The notes: generated by a model not told the origin, from the sequence alone. A stretch of DNA of 64,000 bases from Variovorax boronicumulans NBRC 103145 (GCF_001591345.1 NZ_BCUS01000007.1:1-64000), one strand, 5' to 3'; positions 46,099 through 56,044 are shown, numbered from the stretch's first letter. Numbers and translations are program-made.

Positions 46099-47196
46099 CT
46101 AGGTGGCGCCTTCGGACTCCACGTAGAGGGCGTACAGCGAATGGCTGGCCGCCATGTAGAGGCGGTTGTTCTTGGGGCCGCCGAAGGTGAGGTTGGCACA
46201 GCGTTCGGGCAGGCGGATGAAACCGATGGGCTTGCCTTGCGCATTGAAGATCTTGACGCCATCGAGGTCTTCGGACTTCGCCTGCGGCTGATAGACCTTC
46301 ATGCCGTTGCCGGCATCGATGGGTTCGGGCGCGAGCGCGCCGTTCCAGCCCCAGCCCATCCAGAGGTTGCCGTCGCGGTCGACGCGAAAGCCGTCGAGCG
46401 CCGCAGCGCCCGTGCCATCGATGAGCTTCAGCTTGTTCGACACGCTGCCGTCGGCCGCCACGTCGTAGCTCCAGAGGCTGCGGTTGGGCGTGCCCTTCCA
46501 CTCGATGACGTAGAGCTTTTTCTCGTCCGGCGAGAAGGCCAGGCCGTTCGGGTTCACCAGGTCGGTGATCACCGCCGAGAGCTGGCCGTCGGGCGTGAGG
46601 CGGTACACGTTGGTCGTCGCCTGCTCGGGCGCGGCCTTCTCGCCTTCCCACGTGCCCGAGATGCCGAAGAGCGGGTCGGTGAACCACACGGTGTCGTCCG
46701 ACTTCACCACCACGTCGTTCGGCGAATTCAGCCGCTTGCCCTGATAGCGGTCGGCCAGCACGGTCATGCGCCCGTCGGCCTCGGTGCGCACCACGCGCCG
46801 CGTCACCGAGTGCTCGCAGCTGATGAGGCGGCCCTGCCGGTCGCGCGTGTTGCCGTTGCAGTAGCCGGCGTTCGCCTTGTGGACCTTGAACTCGCCGGTC
46901 TTCTCCTCGTAGCGCATCAGCCTGTTGTTCGGGATGTCGCTGCACACGAGGTAGCCCTCGCGCGGCAGGTACACCGGGCCCTCGGCCCAGCGCATGCCGG
47001 TGCCGACCTGCTCGAGCGTGCTGCTGTAGATGCGGTACTTCGCAAAGCTGGGGTCGAGGATCAGCACCGACGGGTCGGGATAGCGTTGCTGCGGCTTGAA
47101 GGGAAACGACTGGGCGCCCGCGGCGGCGGCCACGGCGCCGAGTGCCGAGCCGGCAGCCGCTTGCAGCAGGCGACGGCGATCCATGTGCTTGTTCAT
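46099..47196 (-). CDS. Exported SMP-30/gluconolactonase-type lactonase
   Basis: Six-bladed propeller hydrolase of 365 residues. The N-terminus carries a twin-arginine signal (MDRRRLLQAAAGSALGAVAA), so it is expected in the periplasm. Metal-binding segments are [29 protein letters not shown] and DGFRVDRDGN. It would open sugar-acid lactones. The start at 47196 has AAGGAGA six bases upstream. A second, unexported lactonase is encoded at 54037 in the other operon of this block, so the two could act on lactones in different compartments. Confidence 0.88.
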   Translation of the reverse strand: MNKHMDRRRLLQAAAGSALGAVAAAAGAQSFPFKPQQRYPDPSVLILDPSFAKYRIYSSTLEQVGTGMRWAEGPVYLPREGYLVCSDIPNNRLMRYEEKTGEFKVHKANAGYCNGNTRDRQGRLISCEHSVTRRVVRTEADGRMTVLADRYQGKRLNSPNDVVVKSDDTVWFTDPLFGISGTWEGEKAAPEQATTNVYRLTPDGQLSAVITDLVNPNGLAFSPDEKKLYVIEWKGTPNRSLWSYDVAADGSVSNKLKLIDGTGAAALDGFRVDRDGNLWMGWGWNGALAPEPIDAGNGMKVYQPQAKSEDLDGVKIFNAQGKPIGFIRLPERCANLTFGGPKNNRLYMAASHSLYALYVESEGAT

Positions 47197-47245
47197 TCAG
47201 TCTCCTTGGATGTTTCAGCCGTCAGCGCACGAAGGCACCGGGCGC

Positions 47246-48607
47246 TCAGCGGACCATGCAGGGGCGCTTGTTGTCGAAGGTCCAGTTCGGAATGAGGAAC
47301 TGCATCGCCTGCGCATCGTTGCGCGCGCCCAGGCCATGCTTCAGGTACAGCTGGTGCGCCTTCTCGACCTCGGCCATGTCGAGTTCGATGCCCAGGCCGC
47401 CGCGCGTGGGCACCTGCACGAGGCCGCCCTCGATCTGCAGCGGCGCCTTCGTGAGACGCTGGCCGTCCTGCCAGATCCAGTGCGTGTCGATGGCCGTGAC
47501 CTTGCCGGGTGCCGCCGCAGCCACGTGCGTGAACATCGCGAGTGACACGTCGAAGTGGTTGTTCGAATGCGAGCCCCAGGTCAGGCCCCAGGCCTGGCAC
47601 AGCTGCGCCACGCGCACCGAGCCCTGCATGGTCCAGAAGTGCGGGTCGGCCAGCGGAATGTCGACCGACTGCAGCGACAGGCTGTGCACCATCTCGCGCC
47701 AGTCGGTGGCGACCATGTTGGTGGCGGTGGGCAGGCCCGTGGCGCGGCGGAACTCGGCCATCACCTCGCGGCCCGAGAACACGCCCTCGGCGCCGCACGG
47801 ATCTTCGGCATAGGCCATCACGCCGTGCAGGTCGCGGCACAGACGGATGGCGTCGGCCAGCAGCCAGCCGCCGTTCGGGTCGAGCGTGACGCGCGCCTGC
47901 GGGAAGCGTTCGTGCAGCGCGCGGATCGCTTCGACCTCTTCCTCGCCGCGCAGCACGCCGCCCTTGAGCTTGAAGTCGGTGAAACCGTAGCGCGCATGCG
48001 TGGCCTCGGCCAGGCGCACGATGGCTTCGGGGGTCATCGCCTCTTCGTGGCGCACGCGGAACCAGTCGTTGTCGGCGCCGGGGTCGGACTCGTACGGCAG
48101 GTCAGTCTTGGTGCGGTCGCCCACGTAGAAGAGGTAGCCGAGCATCTGCACCGCATCGCGCTGCTGACCTTCGCCGAGCAGCGCGGCCACGGGCACGCCC
48201 AGGTGCTGGCCCAGCAGGTCGAGCAGCGCGGCTTCGGCGGCGGTCACGGCGTGGATGGTCACGCGCAGATCGAAGGTCTGCAGGCCGCGCCCGCCGCTGT
48301 CGCGCGCGGCAAAGGCGCTGCGCATGCGGTTGAGCACGGCGTTGTGGTTGCCGATGGGCTGGCCCACGATGAGGTCGCGCGCGTCTTCGAGCGTCTGGCG
48401 GATCTTCTCGCCGCCCGGCACTTCGCCCACGCCGGTGTGGCCGGCGCTGTCGGTGAGGATCAGCAGGTTGCGCGTGAAGAACGGGCCGTGCGCGCCGCTG
48501 AGGTTCATCAGCATGCTGTCGTCGCCGGCCACGGGCACGACGCGCATGGCGGTGACGACGGGCGCGCCCGACACGACGGAGGAAGCAGCGGATTCAGGAG
48601 AGGTCAT
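47246..48607 (-). CDS. gudD: D-glucarate dehydratase
   Basis: Enolase-superfamily dehydratase of 453 residues that converts D-glucarate to 5-keto-4-deoxyglucarate. Catalytic residues line up: the K-x-K motif at 213-215 (FKLKGG), metal ligands D243 (LDPNG) and E268 (AEDP), the later N297 region ([10 protein letters not shown]) and H347 with D in [10 protein letters not shown]. Length equals that of E. coli GudD. It lies between a Bug receptor gene and the exported lactonase gene. Together with KdgD and the semialdehyde dehydrogenase of the same operon it forms the complete glucarate-to-alpha-ketoglutarate route. Confidence 0.95.
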   Translation of the reverse strand: MTSPESAASSVVSGAPVVTAMRVVPVAGDDSMLMNLSGAHGPFFTRNLLILTDSAGHTGVGEVPGGEKIRQTLEDARDLIVGQPIGNHNAVLNRMRSAFAARDSGGRGLQTFDLRVTIHAVTAAEAALLDLLGQHLGVPVAALLGEGQQRDAVQMLGYLFYVGDRTKTDLPYESDPGADNDWFRVRHEEAMTPEAIVRLAEATHARYGFTDFKLKGGVLRGEEEVEAIRALHERFPQARVTLDPNGGWLLADAIRLCRDLHGVMAYAEDPCGAEGVFSGREVMAEFRRATGLPTATNMVATDWREMVHSLSLQSVDIPLADPHFWTMQGSVRVAQLCQAWGLTWGSHSNNHFDVSLAMFTHVAAAAPGKVTAIDTHWIWQDGQRLTKAPLQIEGGLVQVPTRGGLGIELDMAEVEKAHQLYLKHGLGARNDAQAMQFLIPNWTFDNKRPCMVR

Positions 48608-48623
48608 CTTCGGGCTCGGTGGC

Positions 48624-49613
48624 TCAGTCTGCGGTGATGTGGCGGGTGTCGATCAATGTCTTCCATCGCGCCCACTCGCGCAACTGGAAGGCGGTGAAGT
48701 CTTCGGGCGTGCTGGCGACGATTTCCAGGCCCTGGTCGAGCATGCGCTTCTTGGTCTCGGGGTCCTGCATGGCGGCGATGACCGCGTCGCTCAGCTTCTT
48801 CTTCGTGGCGGGCGGCAGGCCCTTGGGCGCGGCCATGCCCTGCCACGAATAGACCTCGGCGCCCTTCACGCCGGCTTCGGCGAGCGTGGGCACGTCGGGC
48901 AGCACGGGCGAGCGCTTGTCGCCGGTGACGGCCAGCGCGCGCAGCTTGCCGGCGCGGATGTGCGGCAGCACGGCGTTCACGTTCTGGAACGAGAAGTCGA
49001 CCTGGTTGCCCAGCAGGTCGTTCACCGCCGGAGCGCCGCCCTTGTAGGGCACGTGCACGCCTTCGGTCTTCGATTGCTGCCAGAAGAGTTCGGCCGACAG
49101 GTGGTCGGACGAGCCGTTGCCCGAACTCGCGAACGAGACCTTGCCGGGCGTCTTGCGCAACAGCGCGAGCACGTCGGCCACGCTGCGCTCGGGCCGCGCG
49201 ACGTTCGCCACGAGCACGTTGGGCGCCTGCACGGGCACGCTGATGTAGTCGAAGTCCTTGGTGGCGTCGTAGGGCACGCCTTTTTGCAGGTGCGGCGTGA
49301 CGACGAAGGCGCCGAGCGACGACACGAGCAGCGTGTAGCCGTCGGGCAGTGCGCGCTTCACGAAGCCGGTGCCGATGGTGCCGGTGGCACCGGGGCGGTT
49401 GTCGACGACGAAGCTGCCGCCGAGCTTGGCCTGCAGCTGCTGCGCCAGCGCGCGCGCCACCATGTCGGTGGAGCCACCGGCGGGGAACGGCACGATGATC
49501 GTCACAGGTTTCTGCTGCGGCCATGCCTCGGCCTGCGCCGAGGCGTGCAGCGGCGACAGCAGCGCGGTGGCGGCGAGCGCGAGGCCCGCGGCCAGGAGTT
49601 GTTGTCTCTTCAT
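48624..49613 (-). CDS. Bug-family extracytoplasmic solute receptor
   Basis: Periplasmic binding protein of 329 residues with a Sec signal ([20 protein letters not shown], cleavage near HASAQA). Bug features are [30 protein letters not shown] and [12 protein letters not shown]. Placed 16 bp upstream of gudD, it most likely captures glucarate or a related sugar acid. The partner permease is not seen: no TctA or TctB gene is in the window. Confidence 0.9.
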   Translation of the reverse strand: MKRQQLLAAGLALAATALLSPLHASAQAEAWPQQKPVTIIVPFPAGGSTDMVARALAQQLQAKLGGSFVVDNRPGATGTIGTGFVKRALPDGYTLLVSSLGAFVVTPHLQKGVPYDATKDFDYISVPVQAPNVLVANVARPERSVADVLALLRKTPGKVSFASSGNGSSDHLSAELFWQQSKTEGVHVPYKGGAPAVNDLLGNQVDFSFQNVNAVLPHIRAGKLRALAVTGDKRSPVLPDVPTLAEAGVKGAEVYSWQGMAAPKGLPPATKKKLSDAVIAAMQDPETKKRMLDQGLEIVASTPEDFTAFQLREWARWKTLIDTRHITAD

Positions 49614-49627
49614 CGATCGCGCCTCCG

Positions 49628-50086
49628 TCAGGTCGTGAGGCGCACAGCCTGGCGCGCGAGCAGCTTCCACTCGCCGCCCTGCTTCTGCCAGACGCCAAGG
49701 ATCTTCAGCGCGACCTTGCCGGGCTTGCCCGAATCGTTGGTGTCGGCCGTGAGCGTGTGGCGCACGATGGCCGTGCGGCCGTCGACGACCTTCACGGTCT
49801 GGTCGGTGATCGCGATGGTCACGAAGTCGGACTTGCCGTCGAGCAGGTCGGCGATGAAGCTGGCCTGCGTGTCGACCTTGCCGCCCGAATGACCGTAGCT
49901 CAGGTCGTCGGCCACCAGCGCGCGCAGCGCGGCGGGCGTCGGGTCGACCATGGCGACGCGCAGCCGCTCGGCGGCCGCCGCAACTGCGGGTTCGGCTGCT
50001 GCGCCGCTGCTGCTGCCACCGCTGGCGGCACAACCCGCGAACACGGCGGTCGCTGCGGCGGCGAGCAGAAATTTCCTGATGAGCAT
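49628..50086 (-). CDS. NTF2-like (SnoaL/DUF4440 type) lipoprotein
   Basis: Lipoprotein of 152 residues: signal ending VFAGC (Cys19) followed by a Ser/Gly/Ala-rich linker, then a single NTF2-like cone fold (about 38-150) with DDLSYGHSGGKVDTQASFI and KLLARQAVRL. Proteins of this fold include isomerases, dehydratases and ligand binders; no catalytic residue can be named here. It lies within the glucarate operon between kdgD and a Bug gene. Its envelope location suggests handling of a sugar acid or lactone before uptake, but that is conjecture. Confidence 0.8.
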   Translation of the reverse strand: MLIRKFLLAAAATAVFAGCAASGGSSSGAAAEPAVAAAAERLRVAMVDPTPAALRALVADDLSYGHSGGKVDTQASFIADLLDGKSDFVTIAITDQTVKVVDGRTAIVRHTLTADTNDSGKPGKVALKILGVWQKQGGEWKLLARQAVRLTT

Positions 50087-50140
50087 GTCGTTGTCTCCTG
50101 TTGTTCTGTGGTGCTGGCGACTACTGCGATCAGTGCCGGC

Positions 50141-51052
50141 TTACTGCGGGCCGAGCGTGTCGATGAGCGCCTTCAGTGCGTCCATCTCGTCGGGCTTCAG
50201 GTCGGTCAGCGGCGCGCGCACGGGGCCGGCGTCGTGGCCGACGAGCTTGGCGCCCGCCTTCACGATGCTCACGGCGTAGCCGGGCACGCGGTTGCGCAGC
50301 TCCAGGTAGGGCATGAAGAAGTTCTTCAGCAGGCGGTGCTGCGTGGCCATGTCGTCGTTGGCGACCGCGTGATAGAAGTCCATCGCCGTCTTCGGAATGA
50401 AGTTGAAGACCGCCGAGGAGTACACGGGCGTGCCCATCGCCTTGTAGGCGGCGGCATAGACCTCGGCCGTGGGCAGGCCGCCCAGGTAGGCGAAGCGGTC
50501 GCCCATCTTCTGGAAGATCGCGACCATCGCCTCGATGTCGCCCACGCCGTCCTTGAAGCCGACGAGGTTCGGGTTGCGCTCGGCCAGGCGGGCCAGCGTG
50601 TCGGGCTTGAGGCGGCTCGAAGCGCGGTTGTAGACGATCACGCCGAACTTCACGCTCTTGCACACGGCCTCGACGTGCGCGGCCAGGCCTTCCTGGCCGG
50701 CTTCGGTGAGGTAGTGCGGCAGCAGCAGGATGCCGTGCGCGCCGGCCTTCTCTGCCGCTTGCGCGCATTGGATGGCGAAGCGCGTCGGGCCGCCGGCGCC
50801 GGCAATGATCGGCACCACGCCGCGGCAGGTGTCGACCGCGGTCTGGATGATGCCGGGGTACTCGTCACCCGTCAGCGAGAAGAACTCGCCCGTTCCGCCC
50901 GCGGCGAACAACGCGCTCGCGCCGTAGGGCGCCAGCCATTCGAGGCGCTCGATGTAGCCCTTCTTGTTGAAGTCGCCGTTGCTGTCGAAGTCGGTCAGCG
51001 GGAACGAGAGCAGGCCGGAGCCCATGATGGTTTTGAGTTCTTGCGGGTTCAT
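50141..51052 (-). CDS. kdgD: 5-dehydro-4-deoxyglucarate dehydratase
   Basis: Class I DHDPS-family lyase of 303 residues that dehydrates and decarboxylates 5-keto-4-deoxyglucarate to alpha-ketoglutarate semialdehyde. Schiff-base K167 is in VGFKDGVGD and the catalytic tyrosine Y141 in VIVYNRAS; the substrate loop [10 protein letters not shown] is near residue 52. The KdgD subgroup motif [12 protein letters not shown] is present. It is the second gene of the glucarate operon. Because both glucarate and galactarate enter at this intermediate, it also serves the GarD product of the other operon. Confidence 0.94.
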   Translation of the reverse strand: MNPQELKTIMGSGLLSFPLTDFDSNGDFNKKGYIERLEWLAPYGASALFAAGGTGEFFSLTGDEYPGIIQTAVDTCRGVVPIIAGAGGPTRFAIQCAQAAEKAGAHGILLLPHYLTEAGQEGLAAHVEAVCKSVKFGVIVYNRASSRLKPDTLARLAERNPNLVGFKDGVGDIEAMVAIFQKMGDRFAYLGGLPTAEVYAAAYKAMGTPVYSSAVFNFIPKTAMDFYHAVANDDMATQHRLLKNFFMPYLELRNRVPGYAVSIVKAGAKLVGHDAGPVRAPLTDLKPDEMDALKALIDTLGPQ

Positions 51053-51110
51053 CGGAAGTCGTCCAGTGAAAAAAGAGAAATGAGGAAAAGAGAAAAGAAG
51101 AAGGGGCCGC

Positions 51111-52100
51111 TCAGTCGAGCTTGAGATTGGCCTGCTGGATCACTTGCGCCCAGCGCGCGCGTTCCTTGGCGAAGAACTGGTCCTGCTCGGGCGCGGTCAT
51201 GGTCACGACCTCGGCGCCCTGCCCCGCAAGGCGCGCCCGGATGTCGGGCGTGCGGATGATGCGGACCAGTTCCTTGTTGAGCCGGGCGATCACCGCGTCA
51301 GGGGTGCCGCGCGCTGCGACCACGCCCTGCCATGTGCCCGACTCGTAGCCGGGAACGCCCTGCTCCGCGATGGTCGGCACGCTGCCGATCAGCGGCATGC
51401 GCGTCGACTTCGACACGGCGATGAGCTTGAGCTTGCCGCTTTGCACATGCGGGTAGGTGGCCAGCATGCCGTTCATGAGCACCTGCGTCTGGCCCGCGAC
51501 GGTGTCGAGCACGGCCTGCACGCCGCCCTTGTAGGGCACGTACTCCCACTTGGCGCCGCTCTTGCGCTGCAGCTCGACGCCGGCCAGGTGCGCGGTGCTG
51601 CCGCTGGCGGTGACGGCGAAGTTGAGGTCGCTCTTCTTCGACAGCTCGACCAGTTCCTTCAGCGTGTTGGCCTGCACCGACGGGTGCACGACCAGCAGGT
51701 GCGGCGAGTAGGCCAGCATGGCCACGCTGCGCAGGTCCTTCGACGGATCGAACGGCAGCTTGGGGTACAGCGACGGGCTGATGGCCAGCGCGCCGAGGTC
51801 GCACAGCATGAGCGTGTGGCCGTCGGCCGGCGCCTTGGCCAGCATGTCGGCGCCGAGGTTGCCGTTGGCGCCCGCGCGGTTCTCGATGACCACGGGCTGG
51901 CCCAGCGCCTCGGACAGCGGCTGGCCGATGGCGCGCGCAATGATGTCCGACGAGCCGCCCGGCGGGTACGGCACGATCAAACGAATGGGCTTGGAAGGCC
52001 AGGTGCCGCCCGCCCCTTGCGCAAACGCGTGCAAGGGCAGGCTGGCGGCCAGTGTGGTGGCGAGGGCGGCGCCGAGCGCGCCGCGTCGGTTGACGGTCAT
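51111..52100 (-). CDS. Bug-family extracytoplasmic solute receptor
   Basis: Periplasmic binding protein of 329 residues with a signal peptide (residues 1-28, [23 protein letters not shown]). It contains [30 protein letters not shown] and [10 protein letters not shown]. It heads the seven-gene glucarate operon: AGGAG lies nine bases before its ATG, and the shared regulatory element is 56 bp upstream. Probable ligand: an aldarate or hexuronate. Together with 48624, 60273 and 61280 it makes four Bug receptors in this block. Confidence 0.9.
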   Translation of the reverse strand: MTVNRRGALGAALATTLAASLPLHAFAQGAGGTWPSKPIRLIVPYPPGGSSDIIARAIGQPLSEALGQPVVIENRAGANGNLGADMLAKAPADGHTLMLCDLGALAISPSLYPKLPFDPSKDLRSVAMLAYSPHLLVVHPSVQANTLKELVELSKKSDLNFAVTASGSTAHLAGVELQRKSGAKWEYVPYKGGVQAVLDTVAGQTQVLMNGMLATYPHVQSGKLKLIAVSKSTRMPLIGSVPTIAEQGVPGYESGTWQGVVAARGTPDAVIARLNKELVRIIRTPDIRARLAGQGAEVVTMTAPEQDQFFAKERARWAQVIQQANLKLD

Positions 52101-52155
52101 GGGGGCTGTCTCCTGAGGTTCGATGCAGGCATGCGGGGCCGCGATGGCGCTGCAT

Positions 52156-52176
52156 GTTATCAGTCATCGTACAACT
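52156..52176 (-). promoter_or_regulatory. Shared aldarate-regulon operator/promoter element, glucarate operon
   Basis: On the minus strand the 21 bases begin AGTTGTACGATG and end GATAAC, the latter a plausible -10. It matches the element at 53108-53128 at 18 of 21 positions. The core is a variant of the GTTGT-ACG-ACAAC inverted repeat seen there. It lies 56 bp upstream of the first gene of the operon, so bound regulator would block the promoter. Confidence 0.75.
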
Positions 52177-52223
52177 AGAAAATCAGCTTGTCCAGACTTG
52201 AGCCCCGAAAACCCGGGGCGAAC

Positions 52224-53096
52224 TCAGCGCGAAGGGGTGTTGTCGGACGAGGCGGTGCCGTGGCCGGCCGCTTCCGCCCTGGCTTTTTGCTGTTGCGCGG
52301 CTTCCTGCGCCATGCGCAGCCGCTCGCGGCTGTTGGTCAGGTGAATGCGCATCGCGGCACGTGCCGACTCGGGGTCGCGGCGCGCGATGGCCGCGTAGAT
52401 TTCCTCGTGCTCGCGGTTCACGCGGCTCAGGTAGCTGCCGTCCTGCACGCGGATCGCGCTGATGCGCGTGCGCGGGATGATCGTCGTGCCCAGGTGCCGC
52501 ATGATGTCGGCGAAGTAGGGGTTGCCGGTCGACTGCGCGATCTCCAGGTGGAAGGCGAAGTCGGGTCCCACGGTGTCGCCGCCCACCTTGACGTTCTGCT
52601 CGAACGCGTCGAGCGCCTGGCGCATCGCGACCAGCTGCTCGTCGGTGCGCCGGCTCGCGGCCAGCCCGGCGGATTCGGTCTCCAGGCTGATGCGCAGCTC
52701 GAGCACGGCGAGCACGTCGACCGAAGTCGCGATCTCGCCGGGATCGAGGCGGAACACGCCGCCCATGCCACCCGGACGCGGCTGCAGCACGAAGGTGCCC
52801 ACGCCGTGCAGCGTCTCGACCAGCCCGCCCGCCTGCAGCTTGGACAGCGCCTCGCGCACCACGGTGCGGCTCACGCCGTAGGCCTGCATGATGGCCGACT
52901 CGGTCGGCAGCTTGTCGCCCGGGCGCAGCGACTGGCTGCGGATCTTCTCGCCCAGGTCTTCCACCAGCCCGTTCGCCAGGCCGCGCGCGCGCTGGCGCGG
53001 CCGCCCCACGAAAGCGGCGTTGCCCGCCGGGTTGTCAGCGGTCGTTGTCTGAACTTCGGGATTACCCGCAGTCGTTGAGGCCATGACGACGATCAT
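52224..53096 (-). CDS. FadR/GntR-family regulator of the aldarate regulon
   Basis: Regulator of 290 residues with a GntR winged helix at about 50-115 (GDKLPTESAIMQAYGVSRTV, VREALSKLQAGGLV) and a C-terminal FCD domain with conserved metal residues in DFAFHLEIA and the helix VNREHEEIYAAIARRD. Starts at 53096 (GAGG five bases upstream) or 53084 are possible; the former is used. The gene lies between the two aldarate operons, each with the same operator-like element, and so is probably their repressor, relieved by a uronate or aldarate. Its own promoter region overlaps the udh operator. Confidence 0.9.
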   Translation of the reverse strand: MIVVMASTTAGNPEVQTTTADNPAGNAAFVGRPRQRARGLANGLVEDLGEKIRSQSLRPGDKLPTESAIMQAYGVSRTVVREALSKLQAGGLVETLHGVGTFVLQPRPGGMGGVFRLDPGEIATSVDVLAVLELRISLETESAGLAASRRTDEQLVAMRQALDAFEQNVKVGGDTVGPDFAFHLEIAQSTGNPYFADIMRHLGTTIIPRTRISAIRVQDGSYLSRVNREHEEIYAAIARRDPESARAAMRIHLTNSRERLRMAQEAAQQQKARAEAAGHGTASSDNTPSR

Positions 53097-53107
53097 AATC
53101 CCCTCAC

Positions 53108-53128
53108 AGTTGTACGACAACAGATAAC
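53108..53128 (+). promoter_or_regulatory. Shared aldarate-regulon operator/promoter element, udh operon
   Basis: Contains the inverted repeat GTTGT-ACG-ACAAC (53109-53121) followed by GATAAC (53123-53128), a plausible -10. 18 of 21 bases match the element at 52156-52176. It lies 12 bp from the regulator start and 67 bp from the udh ATG, so it can control both directions. Confidence 0.78.
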
Positions 53129-53194
53129 TTATCACCTAAAAAGCGGTGACGACGTTGTCCACCTCCTCCGCTTCCCCTCACACATCCCGAAGAC

Positions 53195-54019
53195 ATGTCG
53201 ACGCCTGAAGCCCCCTCCCCCAAGCTTGGCCGCCTGCTGCTGACCGGCGCCGCCGGCGGCCTGGGCCGCGTGCTGCGCGAACGGCTCGCGCCTTTTGCGA
53301 ACGTGATCCGCCTTTCCGACATCGCCGACATCGCACCGGCCACGGGCGCGCATGAAGAAGTCGTGCCCTGCGACCTGTCCGACAAGGCCGCGGTCGACGC
53401 GCTGGTGGCCGGCTGCGACGCCATCGCCCATTTCGGCGGCGTGTCGGTCGAGCGCCCGTTCGAGGAAGTGCTCGAAGCCAACATCAAGGGCGTGTTCAAC
53501 CTGTACGAAGCCGCGCGCCGCCACGGCGTGAAGCGCGTGGTGTTCGCCAGCTCGAACCACGTGATCGGCTTCTACAAGCAGGACGAGCACATCGACGCGC
53601 ACGCCGCGCGCCGGCCCGACGGCTACTACGGCCTGTCGAAGTCCTTCGGCGAAGACATGGCGCAGTTCTACTTCGACCGCTGGGGCATCGAGACGGTGAG
53701 CATCCGCATCGGCTCGTCGTTCCCCGAGCCGCTCAACCGCCGCATGATGAGCACCTGGCTCAGCTACCGCGACCTCACGACGCTGATCCAGAAGTCGCTC
53801 TTCACGCCCGACGTGAAGCACACGGTGGTCTACGGCATGTCGGCCAACCGCGACCTGTGGTGGGACAACGCCGCCGCCGCGCACCTGGGTTTCGCGGCGC
53901 AAGACAGCTCCGAGGTGTTCCGCGACAAGGTCGAGGCGCAGCCGCCGGTGGCGCCCACCGACCCGAACGCCATCTACCAGGGCGGCGCCTTCACCGCACA
54001 AGGCCCGTTCGGCGACTGA
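53195..54019 (+). CDS. udh: Uronate dehydrogenase
   Basis: NAD-dependent SDR-fold dehydrogenase of 274 residues, matching the uronate dehydrogenases of Pseudomonas and Agrobacterium in length and motifs. Cofactor loop TGAAGGLG (17-24), S119/S120 in VFASSNHVIG and the Y145-x3-K149 pair (YGLSKS), with the characteristic ending SSNHV...DGYYGLSKSFGED. It oxidises galacturonate or glucuronate at C1 to the aldarolactone. No signal peptide: cytoplasmic. First gene of the plus-strand operon, directly after the shared operator, and 17 bp ahead of a lactonase gene that would open its product. Confidence 0.92.
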   Translation: MSTPEAPSPKLGRLLLTGAAGGLGRVLRERLAPFANVIRLSDIADIAPATGAHEEVVPCDLSDKAAVDALVAGCDAIAHFGGVSVERPFEEVLEANIKGVFNLYEAARRHGVKRVVFASSNHVIGFYKQDEHIDAHAARRPDGYYGLSKSFGEDMAQFYFDRWGIETVSIRIGSSFPEPLNRRMMSTWLSYRDLTTLIQKSLFTPDVKHTVVYGMSANRDLWWDNAAAAHLGFAAQDSSEVFRDKVEAQPPVAPTDPNAIYQGGAFTAQGPFGD

Positions 54020-54036
54020 ACAGGCCGCAGCACCGC

Positions 54037-54924
54037 ATGCAAGCCGAACTCGTTCTCGACGCGCGCAACGGCACGGGCGAAAGCCCGGTGTGGCTGGCCG
54101 CGCAGCAGGCGCTGTACTGGGTCGACATCCCCGCACGCACGCTCAACCGCTGGCACGCTGGCGAAGGCCATGCGCAGTGGCGCGCCGACGAAATGATTGC
54201 CTGCATCGCACCGCGTGCCGACCGGCCCGGCGAATGGATCGCCGGCATGGAAAGCGGGCTGTTCTCGCTGCGCCCGCGCACCGACGGCACGCTCGCGGCC
54301 ACGCCGCTCGCCCCGGTGGCGCACGCCGCGCCGGGCATGCGTTTCAACGACGGCCGCTGCGACCGGCAGGGCCGCTTCTGGGCCGGCACGATGCTGCTGG
54401 ACATGGCCGCCGGCGCGCGCGTCGGCCGCCTGTACCGCCACGGCCCCGGCGACGACGGCGCAACGCTGCAACTGGACGACCTGATCGTGCCCAACGGCCT
54501 GGCCTTCAGCCCCGACGGCCGCACGATGTACCTGTCGGACTCGCACCCGAGCGTGCAGGCCGTCTGGGCCTTCGACTACGACACCGACACCGGCACGCCG
54601 AGCAACCGCCGTCTCTTCGTCGACATGAATCCCCTGCCCGGCCGCCCCGACGGCGCGGCGATGGACGTCGACGGCTGCTACTGGATCTGCGGCAACGACG
54701 CCGGCCTGGTGCACCGCTTCACGCCCGACGGCCGGCTCGACCGTTCGCTCGCCGTGCCGGTGAAGAAGCCCGCCATGTGCGCCTTCGGCGGCCCGGGCCT
54801 CGACACGCTGTTCGTCACCTCGATCCGCCCCGGCGGCATCGACCTGTCGGACCAGCCGCTGGCCGGCGGCGTGTTCGCGCTGCGCCCCGGCGTGGCGGGC
54901 GTGCCAGAGCCGGCCTTCGGCTGA
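54037..54924 (+). CDS. Cytoplasmic SMP-30/gluconolactonase-type lactonase
   Basis: Six-bladed propeller lactonase of 295 residues without a signal peptide. Metal-binding segments are GTGESPVWL (Glu15), [30 protein letters not shown] and [13 protein letters not shown]. It is 17 bp after udh, so it most likely hydrolyses galactaro- or glucaro-1,4/1,5-lactone to the free aldarate. Residues ESPVW and NDGxxD are the calcium or zinc site seen in regucalcin-type proteins. The protein is in a different subgroup from the Tat-exported lactonase at 46099. Confidence 0.92.
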   Translation: MQAELVLDARNGTGESPVWLAAQQALYWVDIPARTLNRWHAGEGHAQWRADEMIACIAPRADRPGEWIAGMESGLFSLRPRTDGTLAATPLAPVAHAAPGMRFNDGRCDRQGRFWAGTMLLDMAAGARVGRLYRHGPGDDGATLQLDDLIVPNGLAFSPDGRTMYLSDSHPSVQAVWAFDYDTDTGTPSNRRLFVDMNPLPGRPDGAAMDVDGCYWICGNDAGLVHRFTPDGRLDRSLAVPVKKPAMCAFGGPGLDTLFVTSIRPGGIDLSDQPLAGGVFALRPGVAGVPEPAFG

Positions 54925-54970
54925 CCCCTTTTCTTTTTTATTGACGACAACCACCAAGAGGACGAGACAA

Positions 54971-55948
54971 ATGAAGCTCTACACGACACTCATCGCACTT
55001 GCTGCCGGCGCGGCGGCCGCGTTGACCACGCTGGCTGCCGGCGCCACCGAGTTCCGCTCGGCCGACATCCACCCCGACGACTACCCCACCGTGACCGCCG
55101 TGAAGTTCATGAGCGAACGGCTCAAGGCGCTGTCCGGGGGCAAGCACAGCATCAAGGTCTTCAACAACAGCGCGCTCGGCAACGAGAAGGACACGATCGA
55201 GCAGACCAAGATCGGCGCGCTGCAGATGGTGCGCGTGAACATCGCGCCCATGAACAACATCTGCCCCGAGACGCAGGTGCCGACCATGCCCTTCCTGTTC
55301 CGTTCAGTGGAGCACCTGCACAAGGTGCTCGACGGTCCGGTCGGCGAAGAAATCCTGAAGTCGTGCGAGAAGCAGGGCTTCGTGGGCCTGGCCTACTACG
55401 ACAGCGGCGCGCGCTCGATGTTCACGGCCAAGAAGCCCGTGCGCAACTTCGCCGACATGAAGGGTCTGAAGGTGCGCGTGCAGCAGTCCGACCTGTGGGT
55501 GTCGATGCTCGAGGCCATGGGCGCCAACGCCACGCCGATGCCGATGGGCGAGGTCTACACGGGCCTGAAGACCGGCCTCATCGACGCCGCCGAAAACAAC
55601 TACCCCACCTACGAAAGCGCGCGCGCCTTCGAGGTCGCCAAGTACTACAGCAAGACCGAGCACTCGATGGCGCCCGAGATGCTGCTGTTCTCCAAGCGCG
55701 CGTGGGACAAGCTCTCCACCGAAGAGCAGGGCTGGCTGCGCCAGGCCGCCAAGGAATCGGTGCCCTACATGCGCAAGCAGTGGCAGGAGCGTGAAGTGAA
55801 GTCGCTGGCCACGGTGAAGGCCGGCGGCGCCGAGATCATCGACGTCGACAAGGCCCCGTTCCAGGCCGCGATGAAGCCGGTATACGACAAGTTCATCACG
55901 GACGCGAAGCTCAAGGACCTGGTCAAGCGCGTCCAGGACACGAAGTAA
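54971..55948 (+). CDS. dctP: TRAP transporter substrate-binding protein, DctP family
   Basis: Periplasmic receptor of 325 residues with a signal peptide ([20 protein letters not shown], ending GATE). DctP markers: [27 protein letters not shown] and the conserved arginine segment [11 protein letters not shown] that binds a carboxylate. AGAGG is nine bases before the ATG at 54971. The neighbouring udh and lactonase genes make galacturonate or glucuronate the likely ligand; UxpB-type TRAP receptors for uronates are known. DctQ and DctM follow. Confidence 0.93.
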   Translation: MKLYTTLIALAAGAAAALTTLAAGATEFRSADIHPDDYPTVTAVKFMSERLKALSGGKHSIKVFNNSALGNEKDTIEQTKIGALQMVRVNIAPMNNICPETQVPTMPFLFRSVEHLHKVLDGPVGEEILKSCEKQGFVGLAYYDSGARSMFTAKKPVRNFADMKGLKVRVQQSDLWVSMLEAMGANATPMPMGEVYTGLKTGLIDAAENNYPTYESARAFEVAKYYSKTEHSMAPEMLLFSKRAWDKLSTEEQGWLRQAAKESVPYMRKQWQEREVKSLATVKAGGAEIIDVDKAPFQAAMKPVYDKFITDAKLKDLVKRVQDTK

Positions 55949-55963
55949 ACAGGGCTCGCCCCC

Positions 55964-56022
55964 AGGCTTCGCGCACTTCGTGACCCTGCACCCCTGCCAG
56001 GGGCCACGAAGAGGCGGAGCCT
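55964..56022 (+). other. Intercistronic stem-loop between dctP and dctQ
   Basis: AGGCTTCGCGCACTTCGTG (from 55964) pairs, with small mismatches, with the segment ending at 56022 (CACGAAGAGGCGGAGCCT), leaving a C/G-rich loop. A TTTTT run lies at 56028-56032. Such structures often protect the receptor mRNA and reduce read-through so that DctP is made in excess over the membrane subunits. It occupies most of the 96-bp dctP-dctQ gap. Confidence 0.7.
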
Positions 56023-56044
56023 CTCCATTTTTCGCGCTGGAAAT

